Shown here: piece after piece, positions 17,985-26,134 of the stretch
Numbering within the stretch: the first letter of the stretch is position 1
Layout: each line of letters begins with the position of its first letter
Source: Bacteroidales bacterium
Lineage (GTDB): Bacteria; Bacteroidota; Bacteroidia; Bacteroidales; Paludibacteraceae
Direction of reading: 5' to 3'
DNA length: 64,000 bases
Assembly: GCA_015061115.1 (NCBI GenBank)
Contig: SUXE01000017.1
Span: forward strand, 43,692 to 107,691
Program-made: the position numbers and the translations under genes
The notes under the pieces: model-generated
Told to the model about the DNA's origin: nothing
Databases searched by the model: none
Seen by the model: the letters and a program-made list of their open reading frames with translations, nothing else

Positions 17985-19430
17985 ATGGCAACAGATAGAA
18001 ACGAAGCGTGGAGAGAAGAACTACGCAAAGCTAAATCACCTAAAGAGCGTACTGCGCAGCCACGTGTGCAGATGAACTCGCTTGATCCAAAATACAGAGC
18101 AAGATGCCGTGAGGAGGTAAACCAAGGTTTGACAGCAGAACAGGCTGTAGCTGAGGCTAGCAGATGTATGGACTGCCCTAATCCTACTTGTATGACAGGA
18201 TGTCCGGTCAGCATCAACATCCCAGGATTCATCAAGAACATCGAACGTGGCGAGTTTATCCAGGCTGCAGATGTGCTAAAGGAGACAAGCGCCCTACCTG
18301 CTGTTTGCGGACGTGTTTGTCCACAGGAGAAGCAGTGTGAGAGCCAGTGTATGTATGTCAAGATGAAGAAGGAGCCGGTTGCTATCGGTTATCTTGAAAG
18401 ATTCGCTGCCGACTACGCTCGTGAGAACGACACAAAGAAGGCCGCTCCAAGCATAAAGAAGAACGGTATCAAGATAGCTGTAGTAGGAAGTGGTCCTGCA
18501 GGACTTTCTTTCGCTGGCGACATGATAAAGAAAGGATACGACGTCACTGTATTCGAGGCATTGCACGAAATCGGAGGAGTGTTGAAATATGGTATCCCAG
18601 AATTCCGTCTTCCTAACAAAGTGGTAGAGGCAGAAATCGACAATCTACGTGCTCTTGGCGTTGTGTTCATCAAGAACTGCATCGTAGGAAAGACCATCAC
18701 AGTAGACGAGTTGAAAGCCGACGGATTCAAAGGCATCTTCGTCGCATCAGGAGCCGGACTACCACGTTTCATGGGCATCGAAGGAGAGAACCTGACAGGT
18801 ATCATGTCAAGTAACGAATATCTGACACGCGTCAACCTAATGGACGCAGGCAATCCAGATACCGACACCCCTGTTTTGAAAGGCAAGAACGTAGTCGTTG
18901 TCGGAGGTGGAAACACAGCCATGGACTCAGTGCGTACAGCCTTGAGAATGGGAGCAGAGAGAGCCATCATCGTATATCGCCGTAGCGAGGAAGAGATGCC
19001 AGCTCGTCTTGAGGAGGTTCACCACGCAAAAGAGGAAGGCGTTGAGTTTATGACTCTTCACAACCCTATCCAATATATCGGCGACGAGAATGGACGCGTC
19101 ACAAAAGTCCGTTTGCAAAAGATGGAACTTGGCGAGCCAGATGCGAGTGGACGTAGAAGCCCAGTTGAGATTCCAGGAGCTATCGAAGAGATTGATTGCG
19201 ACGAGGTTATCGTCAGCATCGGTGTGTCACCTAACCCAATCGTTCCAAACTCAGTAGCAGGTCTTTCTGTAGGCAGAAAAGGAACTATCGAAGTCAACGA
19301 AAACATGCAGAGCAGCATACCAATGTTGTTTGCCGGAGGTGATATCGTAAGAGGTGGAGCAACAGTGATCCTGGCTATGGGAGACGGACGTCGCGCTGCA
19401 GCCGCAATGGACGAATACTTGAAGAAATGA
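17985..19430 (+). CDS. nfnB: NADH-dependent ferredoxin:NADP oxidoreductase large subunit (GltA-type)
   Basis: A 481-residue protein of the glutamate-synthase small-subunit family. The N-terminal cysteine clusters CMDCPNPTCMTGCPV (~59-73) and CGRVCPQEKQCESQCM bind 4Fe-4S centres. An FAD Rossmann motif (VVGSGPAGLSFAG) and an NADP motif (VVGGGNTAMDS) follow, then a C-terminal GGDIVRGGATVILAMGDG. Such proteins annotated gltA or gltD are, when paired with the preceding gene, the NfnB/SudA subunit. The large glutamate synthase subunit gltB is not adjacent, which supports the Nfn reading. A strong terminator follows. Confidence 0.9.
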   Translation: MATDRNEAWREELRKAKSPKERTAQPRVQMNSLDPKYRARCREEVNQGLTAEQAVAEASRCMDCPNPTCMTGCPVSINIPGFIKNIERGEFIQAADVLKETSALPAVCGRVCPQEKQCESQCMYVKMKKEPVAIGYLERFAADYARENDTKKAAPSIKKNGIKIAVVGSGPAGLSFAGDMIKKGYDVTVFEALHEIGGVLKYGIPEFRLPNKVVEAEIDNLRALGVVFIKNCIVGKTITVDELKADGFKGIFVASGAGLPRFMGIEGENLTGIMSSNEYLTRVNLMDAGNPDTDTPVLKGKNVVVVGGGNTAMDSVRTALRMGAERAIIVYRRSEEEMPARLEEVHHAKEEGVEFMTLHNPIQYIGDENGRVTKVRLQKMELGEPDASGRRSPVEIPGAIEEIDCDEVIVSIGVSPNPIVPNSVAGLSVGRKGTIEVNENMQSSIPMLFAGGDIVRGGATVILAMGDGRRAAAAMDEYLKK

Positions 19431-19459
19431 TAAATTATAAATGCTAAATGCGTAATTAT

Positions 19460-19490
19460 AAAAAGACGGGGGAAACCTCGTCTTTTTGTT
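19460..19490 (+). terminator. Terminator of nfnAB
   Basis: AAAAAGACGGGG (from 19460) pairs with CCTCGTCTTTTT (to 19487, one G-T pair) around a GAAA loop, and the 3' arm ends in a T run. Confidence 0.85.
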
Positions 19491-19581
19491 TTATACTCTG
19501 CCCTATTCCACGTATCATTCCACATTATTCACATAAGAAACAGAGAAAGAGACCTAATTTTCAAAAAATCCTCATTTTTCC

Positions 19582-19612
19582 TTTGTACATTCAAATTTAA
19601 ACATTACCTTTG
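19582..19612 (+). promoter_or_regulatory. Promoter of the tandem tRNA-Gln genes
   Basis: TTTG (19582-19585), 19 bases, TACCTTTG (19605-19612), about 40 bases before the first tRNA. An exact Bacteroidetes-type promoter. Confidence 0.8.
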
Positions 19613-19652
19613 CGTCGCAATTGAGGGAAACAACCCGAGGTTGACACATAAT

Positions 19653-19723
19653 TGTCTTGTGGTGTAATGGTAGCACATCAGTTTCTGGCACTGCTTGTCA
19701 GGGTTCGAGTCCTTGCAAGACAA
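19653..19723 (+). tRNA. tRNA-Gln (anticodon CTG), copy 1
   Basis: A cloverleaf of 71 nt folds with acceptor TGTCTTG/CAAGACA, D-stem GTGT/GCAC with AATGGTA loop, anticodon loop TTCTGGC (anticodon CTG), 4-base variable region, T-stem CAGGG/CCTTG with TTCGAGT loop, and discriminator A. The weak U1-A72 end pair is typical of tRNA-Gln. The outermost anticodon-stem pair (27-43) is T-C, a mismatch. CCA is not encoded. Confidence 0.88.
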
Positions 19724-19737
19724 CAAAAACATATTAT

Positions 19738-19808
19738 TGTCCTGTGGTGTAATGGTAGCACATCAGTTTCTGGCACTGCTTGTCAGGGTTCGAGTCCTTG
19801 CAGGACAA
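19738..19808 (+). tRNA. tRNA-Gln (anticodon CTG), copy 2
   Basis: Identical to copy 1 except for a compensatory change in the acceptor stem (TGTCCTG/CAGGACA, a T-A pair replaced by C-G). It starts 14 bases after copy 1 and is cotranscribed with it. Confidence 0.88.
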
Positions 19809-19811
19809 CAC

Positions 19812-19841
19812 AAAAAAGACGCTTTTCAGCGTCTTTTTTTT
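19812..19841 (+). terminator. Terminator of the tRNA operon
   Basis: AAAAAAGACGC (19812-19822) and GCGTCTTTTTT (19829-19839) form an 11-bp stem with a TTTTCA loop and T tail. Confidence 0.9.
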
Positions 19842-20361
19842 GTTATGTCATACGCATTTATATAACCCCTAAACGGGGTAAATGGGGAAATCCATCTATA
19901 TATTTGCTCTACCAATATCAAACGCCTAATGGCGTAGTTGGGGGATCATACCATATTACCCATCATCACATCATATTGCCCATTATTACGAATAAAAACA
20001 ATGTAAAACGCCTAATGGTGTAATCGGAATCATATTATATCCATCCGTCGTATTTCAGTGAGTTTATTCGTTATTATATTGCAATATAATGTTAATACGT
20101 CGTAATACGAAGAAGAGACGCCGCAATACGACGTCTCTTCGTTTATTTATATCCAATCTGGGCGACCCGTTATTTCAAATACAAGGGCGACCACAAGGGA
20201 TCGCCCCTACGATCAAAATCAATTCCACAAACGTATTCTCCGACAATTACGCATTACGAATTATGCATTATGAATTGATCATTACACGCACGTCCGTGCG
20301 TCTCTACGAGAATTCCCAGATCTGTGGATTAACCCAACAATTACGCATTATGAATTATGAA
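19842..20361. repeat. Intergenic repeat cluster
   Basis: A gene-free stretch of several short repeats. Three diverged copies of a CCTAA.GG.GTA..GGG unit lie near 19867, 19921 and 20009. There are hairpins GAAGAGACG/CGTCTCTTC (20112-20140), GGGCGACC/GGATCGCCC (around 20185-20207) and CGCACG/CGTGCG (around 20287-20301). Two stretches of TTACGCATTA/GAATTATG-like words flank the last hairpin. They resemble interspersed palindromic repeats of Bacteroidota spacers; no gene is seen. Confidence 0.6.
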
Positions 20362-20784
20362 TTACGAATTCATAATATAACAATTTGTCTCTTTTCTCTC
20401 AAAGCCAAGGGATTGATATAAAATGTTGGCGACGATGCGTTTGGGATTCGACGTCAGATGCAATTCTATCGGTGCTAACTTCTGAGCCTCAGCCAGCACA
20501 TGTTCCATCAACTGTTTGCCAAGATGCTGTCCTCGATAGTCTGACAACACAACCACATCTTCTATGGATGCTTTTGCTCCAGTTGGTGAATGAAAGACAC
20601 AGAGTGTCGCACAACCGATGATCCGATCATTCTCCTGAACGACGTAGAGATGGCAATTTCTGTCTTCTATCGTTGCCTTCAGGTTCTCCTCTGTAAAAAC
20701 ACAACGTTCAGACAGCTGTTGCATAAGTGTAGCTATCTGAACGTATGTATTATTGCTATATGTTGTTAGTTCGACGATGTTCAT
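20362..20784 (-). CDS. GNAT-family N-acetyltransferase
   Basis: A 140-residue single-domain GNAT acetyltransferase. The acetyl-CoA loop motif is VVVLSDYRGQHLGKQLMEHV (~74-93; R/Q-x-x-G-x-G/A type) and is followed by NILYQSLGF near the C-terminus. The substrate is not evident; it could acetylate a small molecule, a sugar amine or a protein N-terminus. It is the last gene of the leftward region and is separated from the cupin gene by G-rich heptad repeats. Confidence 0.85.
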   Translation of the reverse strand: MNIVELTTYSNNTYVQIATLMQQLSERCVFTEENLKATIEDRNCHLYVVQENDRIIGCATLCVFHSPTGAKASIEDVVVLSDYRGQHLGKQLMEHVLAEAQKLAPIELHLTSNPKRIVANILYQSLGFERKETNCYIMNS

Positions 20785-20789
20785 TTTTT

Positions 20790-20848
20790 AGGGTGGAGGA
20801 TTAGAGGTGAAGGGTTAGGGGTGGAGGGTGGAAGGTGAAGGATTTGGA
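20790..20848. repeat. Heptanucleotide repeat tract
   Basis: Degenerate 7-base units of the GGTGGAG/GGTGAAG/GGTTAGG type (G-rich on the plus strand) occupy the spacer between the cupin stop and the GNAT start. Confidence 0.7.
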
Positions 20849-20882
20849 CAATTTATATATTCCTCTTCCATAAACACTGCGT

Positions 20883-21275
20883 TCATCTCTTCATCACATC
20901 TTCAGGAGCGACCGGCTCATACGCACCATCTTTAGCCTCAAAAATGACACATGGTTCTTTGACTTCAACAGTATGCCATGTGCCGACAGGTATCTGAACC
21001 ATCAAATTGCCTGTGGATGGACCAAGTTCGAAACGTGCAGTCTCATTTCCATTGTCGTCGAAAAATACCTCCGTCAACTTGCCTCGTAGCACCGTCAATG
21101 ACTCTGTTGTATTTGAATGGCGATGAATCGGCACAACTGTACCTGGCATCATCGCATTGATTATACGTTGTGAGTTATCTGCATTCGTAGTGCGCATATC
21201 AAACGCCGTACGTTTACGTTCACTGTTTGCAGCCTGCTCCAACAGGTTATCCAAAAATTTATTATCGATTATCAT
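20883..21275 (-). CDS. wbuC: WbuC-family cupin metalloprotein
   Basis: A 130-residue cupin of the WbuC family, often found at the ends of O-antigen and capsule clusters. The metal-binding pattern VVPIHRHSNTTESLTVLRG (~47-65) supplies two His and a Glu, and GTWHTVEV (~98-105) a further His. Its role is not established; it is presumed to act on a sugar or polysaccharide precursor. It follows the WecA-like transferase with a 112-base repeat-filled gap. Confidence 0.8.
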   Translation of the reverse strand: MIIDNKFLDNLLEQAANSERKRTAFDMRTTNADNSQRIINAMMPGTVVPIHRHSNTTESLTVLRGKLTEVFFDDNGNETARFELGPSTGNLMVQIPVGTWHTVEVKEPCVIFEAKDGAYEPVAPEDVMKR

Positions 21276-21307
21276 ATCTTTTACGTATTACGAATCGGGA
21301 TTAAGAA

Positions 21308-21381
21308 AACTATCAACTCTAACCTCTCAACTATCAACTCTAACCTCTCAACTATCAACTCTAACCTCTCAACCCTCAACC
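21308..21381. repeat. 21-base tandem repeat built of heptads
   Basis: Three near-identical 21-base units, each made of CTCTAAC, CTCTCAA and CTATCAA heptads, followed by CCCTCAA. They lie between the WecA-like stop and the WbuC start. Confidence 0.85.
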
Positions 21382-21387
21382 CACTTG

Positions 21388-22428
21388 TTATTCTTCTTCC
21401 TCGCTATATTTCTCTACCACCTCTTTCTTTTTCTTTCTCCAATCGACGTACAATCCTTTGGATTTCAAATACTCTTCATGCAGATGGTAATATTTCATTT
21501 TAAACAGGATATATGCCACGCATAACAATGCAGAAGCGATTGCGAAATATGCGTATTGATCGACAGGTAGGAAAATAGCGCCCAACGATATCACCAACTG
21601 CAGCAGCATATAGATGCTTGACACCAACACATGCGGCATCTTCAACTCATTAGCCATCAACTGATAAGCATGTTTTCTATGTGGCATACTGATATCTTCG
21701 TGCAACAAAAGTCTGTGGCAGATAGTGAGACATCCGTCTACACCATACACCAACAACAGGAACACTGCCCAGAAATTGGCTGTATACGATACGTATCGGC
21801 CTATCAGGAAGACGACGGCAAACGCAATTGACACCGCTCCCACGTCGCCAGCAAAACATCTCGCTCTCTTGCGGAAATTGAAGAAACAAAAGATCACGAC
21901 ACTCATCGTCAACACTATCAATAGATTTCTGTCGATGAAATGGCTCTCCTCGTTCAAAAAAATCAATGGTATCAGCACAGACAATGAATAACCTCCTGTA
22001 ATTCCGTTGATGCCATCCATGAAATTATATACGTTGATCACTCCCGTGCAGAACACTATTCCGACTGCTATGAACCACCAATACCTGAGATCAAGAAATC
22101 CCCATTGCTGGAACAACAGCAACATTGCCGTGAAATGGACCATCAATCTGTATCTCGGACGCACCGTCTTCACGTCATCCAAGAAACTTACAGCTCCAAT
22201 CATAAGCAATCCCAACAAAAACCACGGATACTTAAATCCATAAAACGCGGCATATAGGATGGCTCCGAAAATGAAAATCACACCTCCTCCAAGGAGCGTG
22301 ATCTGTGTGTGAGATGATCTCAAATTCGGTTTATCGATAATATCATATTTATCGGCGATTCTAAAGTATAACAGTTCTGCAACAAGCAGGATCGCAAAAA
22401 TTATCACATGCGGCAAAATATTCTCCAT
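21388..22428 (-). CDS. WecA/WbpL-like polyprenyl-phosphate sugar-phosphate transferase
   Basis: A 346-residue integral membrane enzyme of the MraY/WecA family with about ten helices. It transfers an N-acetylhexosamine-1-phosphate from a UDP sugar to undecaprenyl phosphate, starting polysaccharide assembly. Diagnostic motifs are visible: GAVSFLDDVKTV (~78-89, catalytic DD), VYNFMDGINGITGG (~132-145), and FAGDVGAVSIAF plus PHRKHAYQ (~248-255). The C-terminal tail is basic then acidic (KKKKEVVEKYSEEEE). Order within the locus suggests it initiates the repeat unit built by the upstream genes. Confidence 0.92.
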   Translation of the reverse strand: MENILPHVIIFAILLVAELLYFRIADKYDIIDKPNLRSSHTQITLLGGGVIFIFGAILYAAFYGFKYPWFLLGLLMIGAVSFLDDVKTVRPRYRLMVHFTAMLLLFQQWGFLDLRYWWFIAVGIVFCTGVINVYNFMDGINGITGGYSLSVLIPLIFLNEESHFIDRNLLIVLTMSVVIFCFFNFRKRARCFAGDVGAVSIAFAVVFLIGRYVSYTANFWAVFLLLVYGVDGCLTICHRLLLHEDISMPHRKHAYQLMANELKMPHVLVSSIYMLLQLVISLGAIFLPVDQYAYFAIASALLCVAYILFKMKYYHLHEEYLKSKGLYVDWRKKKKEVVEKYSEEEE

Positions 22429-22859
22429 TGTTTGTTTTTTTTATGTAGCTGACGACACTGATTCAAACTACATTAGGTTTTTCTTTTGTTTTTATTCTCT
22501 TTAATTTAATTTTTTCATTAAAAGTCAAGTTGTCTCGTCTTTCCGACTTTTACGTCTGACGAAAAATCTTGCGAAGATATATAAATTTCTAATTCTTTCT
22601 TCCTAAAACAGACGGATTTTTATCCACAAATTGAGATGGTGGAGGATTAATGGTGGAAGATTGAGGATTAATGATTGTAACACTCAGGTGGTGTTCCATC
22701 ATAGAGAACGGATATCCTATCACTCCATCTCAAATATTCCAACGGTCCATCAACGAATACCTATTTTACACCCTTGACCGGAATGTGTTATGTCGCGCCG
22801 ACATTACCATATAGAATAGTATTATAACACGCTTCGCGTACGTCAGCAAGAAATTTTTG
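22429..22859. other. Gene-free spacer with heptad repeats
   Basis: About 430 bases between the WecA-like start and the decayed YhcG gene. A heptad tract (GGTGGAG, GATTAAT, GGTGGAA, GATTGAG) occupies 22631-22680. The rest shows no convincing coding frame, terminator or exact promoter; a partial copy of other sequence may be present around 22690-22800 but I cannot identify it. Confidence 0.5.
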
Positions 22860-23861
22860 TCAATCCTTTTCGAAGACAGGCATATTATCTATCAAAAATT
22901 GACGAATTGCCTCTTCCTTCGGAAGTTGAAACATATATTTTCCTACATATATGTCATCAAGTCCTTCAGTTGAATATTTGACCAAAGTATCACTATAGTC
23001 CGTACAAAGAAGGAGACCAATTGGAGGATTATCTCCAGGTTGCATCATTTCATGACGATAAAAATTCTTATATGTATTGAGCTGAGAAGCATACTCATGA
23101 CGGTAACGGTCTATCTTCAAGTCAATGATAACATGACAATGAAGTATACGATTATAAAAAATCAAGCGTCATAGGATCTCTAAAGATATACTTCAGATCC
23201 ATTATCTCAGTCTCTTTTTGTATATAATTCTTTAGAGCATCTTTATTCTTTGAAAGAGCTGATCGTTCATAATAGAGACTAGAGATTTGATGATCAAGTT
23301 GTCGTTTCGACCAACAATATTGTATCAATTCATACTCATAAAATGATCTTTTCAACGAATCTTTGATTTCGCTCAGTATCTGAAGGCTTGAATAACTAAT
23401 ACAATGGAAAAGACGAGATGGCGAAACCATCCAAGACTCTCGAGATATTGCGACCATTGGTCGCAATATTGTAGAATCATCATTTTCAAGCATATAGGAC
23501 ATTGCAGTCAGAGACCCTAAACTTCTATCATTGAGAATATTTTGTCGTTGTCCACGAAAATAAGACAAGATTTCATCTTTTAGTTGTGGATAAACGCTGT
23601 AAAATAATCTATATTCATAAAGGCGTCTCCATTCCATGCCTTTGCGATTAATCTGCTTAGCTAATTTTTTAGGAGTTGTTCGCCATATTGAGCTCTATCT
23701 GCCCCGTTTTGCTCAGACTCTACAATATAGCATCCAATGAGCCAATTACGAGAAGTTAGCAAACAATTGACTGCATGAGCCGCCTGCTGACGAAGTGAAT
23801 CATCCACAACGATGATTCTATCCACCAATTTATCAAATGTCAATTCTGATTGTCCTTCCAT
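22860..23861 (-). pseudogene. Decayed YhcG/DUF1016-type PDDEXK nuclease gene
   Basis: Three leftward fragments read as one family. 23661-23861 carries the DUF1016 N-terminus and ends at a stop in an A-run; restoring one A gives LLKKLAKQINRKGMEW, joining it to 23152-23637. That fragment ends DPMTLDFL and stops. The last fragment (22860-23165) resumes with YNRILHCHVIIDLKID and continues normally (NPPIGLLLCTD). The segment that normally lies between DFL and the nuclease core (about 80 residues with the GFAFVGRQ region) is missing, so there is an internal deletion as well as a frameshift. An intact relative lies at 51970-53217. Confidence 0.8.
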
Positions 23862-24177
23862 TTTTTTGCACGCTACTTGTTTATTTTATTTTTCTTTATA
23901 ATATGATTATCAGATTTCATTTGTTTTACCCCAATGCCCCCTATAGAGTTTCATCGATTGCAATATCATCCACACCCATCATTGCCATCGATTGCCCAGG
24001 GTTAACACCCTGGGCAGGGGTGTGTCGCGTCTGCGACGCTGGTCCCCCAACTTTCAAGAAAGACCGATAGATACAAGACGTCTGCGACAACTGGATTTCT
24101 TGGACATGAATCATGAGGCAACTTAATATTCCTGTCTCATTAAAAATTCAGACAAATTGCGTATAATTTCACAGACT
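23862..24177. repeat. Palindromic repeat spacer
   Basis: A gene-free gap with a perfect 9-bp hairpin GCCCAGGGT/ACCCTGGGC (23994-24015) around TAAC, and next to it GTCGC/GCGAC (24024-24037). The composition is richer in G+C than the flanks. It looks like an interspersed palindromic repeat lying downstream of the DUF4276 gene; a role as its transcription terminator is possible but there is no T run. Confidence 0.55.
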
Positions 24178-24897
24178 TTATGGCAATAAACTATCAACAA
24201 ACGATTTGAATGAAGCACAACGATTAGAATTACGAAGACTCTCATAATCGTCTTTCGATAAACATGAAAGAAACGATAAATGATCTCCCTCATGCTTACC
24301 GTAATGTTCACCAATAGATTGTAATATTTTCTGTACTTTGTTATATGGATGGAACACTGTTGTCTCAAAGTCTGAATCATGATCAACCCCTGCATCGGCA
24401 AATGCTTCTGCAGGATCGCCTCCTTTGGAAATGATGAATTTATCTATCAAAGCCAACATCCAGGCTTCATATTCCATAATTGCAAAATGATAACGGATAT
24501 CTACACCGTCAAATCTTAATTGAGACAAATGAGACTCTCGCATACTATCAATCAATTCAAAATCTATCGACTGGCTCAGACATAACTCTTTATAATCTTC
24601 ACCAAACACATCGCGCAAACCTATTATAATTTCAAATCCTTGCGATATAAGATTAGGAATATCTCGCTTTAGCTTGGATAGGACCAAATTATCATTGTTT
24701 ACATTAACAATCTGATAGAATGATTTTGAAGATTCCACATCTCCCTGAGACGGATAAGAGACAGATTCAAACACGTTTTTATTAAGGTTGATGCATAGAA
24801 ATCCTATTTCAGAAGAATCATACCCTGAATATTTCATGAGTATGTCTGCAACAAACAACATTTCTGCTTTGCCCTCAACATAAACCGCGCACTTCAT
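24178..24897 (-). CDS. DUF4276-like protein, partner of the upstream ATPase
   Basis: A 239-residue protein that resembles the DUF4276 family, which is thought to adopt a TOPRIM-like fold. It begins MKCAVYVEGKAEMLFVADIL, where VEG.AE parallels the acidic N-terminal motif (VEGxTE) of the family. IIIGLRDVFGED (~90-101) could hold the next acidic residues. The C-terminal part has the usual PYNKVQKIL and CASFKSFVDSLL pattern. It starts 5 bases after the ATPase stop, so the two are translationally linked. Known analogues (AriB of PARIS, OLD nucleases) suggest a nuclease or effector governed by the ATPase; that is inference. Confidence 0.7.
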   Translation of the reverse strand: MKCAVYVEGKAEMLFVADILMKYSGYDSSEIGFLCINLNKNVFESVSYPSQGDVESSKSFYQIVNVNNDNLVLSKLKRDIPNLISQGFEIIIGLRDVFGEDYKELCLSQSIDFELIDSMRESHLSQLRFDGVDIRYHFAIMEYEAWMLALIDKFIISKGGDPAEAFADAGVDHDSDFETTVFHPYNKVQKILQSIGEHYGKHEGDHLSFLSCLSKDDYESLRNSNRCASFKSFVDSLLP

Positions 24898-24902
24898 TTC
24901 TT

Positions 24903-25946
24903 CTACTCGTTCAAATAGCTATCTATAAAATCAGACGAGAAAAAATCAAAATTACTCAAACCTGTCATTCTAAACTTGCGAAACAGTTCTGGATTATTTT
25001 CTGAATTTATTGAAGTCACCTTTCCATTATTTCTACTCAGCACTTGCCAATCGGCAATATCCACCACATCCATCAAAAACGCATCATTCGAACTTGCGAT
25101 CAACTGCAATCCATATTCTTTGCAATCATTAAAAATCATTTTTCCCAAGTCGACTGAACGACGATAATCCAAACCCTCACCTAAATCATCTATCAACAAC
25201 AAACTAAGCTTCTTATCATGCTTTATAAAAAAGATAAAACACAACAGATACAAAGTACGAAACATACCATTAGACAATTGAGTATCCGCCAAAAGAACAG
25301 AGCGTTCTTTTAGCTGCACAAAACGGAGTGCGTTCCCAATTTCTATGACTTTTATTTCCGCTATATTGTAACCTAGAATTTTAGCAAGAGAAATGACCTT
25401 TTTTTTCTCTCCCTCTGAAAGAGAATCCACAAGATTGCTAAAAGAATATCGATTTGCAACCTTACCTATTCCAAAAGAAGAATTGCTGATACCCGAACAA
25501 GACACCATGACAACCCCTTCTGCCCACTCCATTAATTTTTCTATATCTGGATAGAGCGACTTGTCTCGTCTGACCTGAACAATCAATTTATCAGAAGGAG
25601 GATCTACAGAAGTATTTTTGTACTTTGCAGTAAGCTTAGTACGATTAATCAATATGTCTCCATTAACAACAAGACTCTCCTTCTCTACCACATCTTTAGT
25701 TATCTTGAAACTATATGTCATAGTCCAAGATTTGTCTTCTTTGGAGCCGAATTTTAGTTCCGTTTCAAAAGATTGATCAGTCTTTAAATCGTTATTCTGA
25801 AGAAACTGGGCCACATTTCGGATTGCACGTATAGAGCGAGTCTTGCCTGTCGCATTTCTACCTACAAACAAGTTTACAGGTTTTAAGGGAGCCAAATCTT
25901 TCAGTTCCCAACCAGTTTCTTTATATTCAAACGACGTTAATATCAT
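24903..25946 (-). CDS. ABC/AAA_21-type ATPase, candidate defence sensor
   Basis: A 347-residue SMC/ABC-like ATPase. Walker A is GRNATGKT (29-36); an LSEGE element is at 176-180; a second signature-like TQLSNGMFR is at 222-230; Walker B is LSLLLIDDLGEGLD (247-260); and the switch region QLIASSND is at 281-288. This is the layout of stand-alone AAA_15/AAA_21 ATPases found with nuclease or TOPRIM partners in phage-defence loci. It is followed 5 bases later by the DUF4276-like gene and has its own strong promoter inside a polysaccharide locus. Confidence 0.85.
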   Translation of the reverse strand: MILTSFEYKETGWELKDLAPLKPVNLFVGRNATGKTRSIRAIRNVAQFLQNNDLKTDQSFETELKFGSKEDKSWTMTYSFKITKDVVEKESLVVNGDILINRTKLTAKYKNTSVDPPSDKLIVQVRRDKSLYPDIEKLMEWAEGVVMVSCSGISNSSFGIGKVANRYSFSNLVDSLSEGEKKKVISLAKILGYNIAEIKVIEIGNALRFVQLKERSVLLADTQLSNGMFRTLYLLCFIFFIKHDKKLSLLLIDDLGEGLDYRRSVDLGKMIFNDCKEYGLQLIASSNDAFLMDVVDIADWQVLSRNNGKVTSINSENNPELFRKFRMTGLSNFDFFSSDFIDSYLNE

Positions 25947-26005
25947 ACAAGCTTAGCTAGTCTAGCCTTATTAAATATCAATAAAATATTGTTTTATAAT
26001 CCGTG

Positions 26006-26036
26006 CAAATATAGCATTTTCTACACGATAAACAAA
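26006..26036 (-). promoter_or_regulatory. Promoter of the ATPase/DUF4276 pair
   Basis: Minus-strand TTTG (26036-26033), 19 bases, TATATTTG (26013-26006). An exact Bacteroidetes promoter giving a leader of about 50 bases before ATG 25946. Confidence 0.75.
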
Positions 26037-26134
26037 CACCGAACGATATCTAAAGGTCAAACGCTTTTCTATTCTTCCAAAACACTTTACTACTCTAACT
26101 GCGTAAAAATATGGAGTTGTTGGATTGTCATCTT

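Noticed and set aside
23994..24037. Intrinsic terminator of the DUF4276 gene
   Set aside because: The two hairpins lack any T run; treated as a palindromic repeat.
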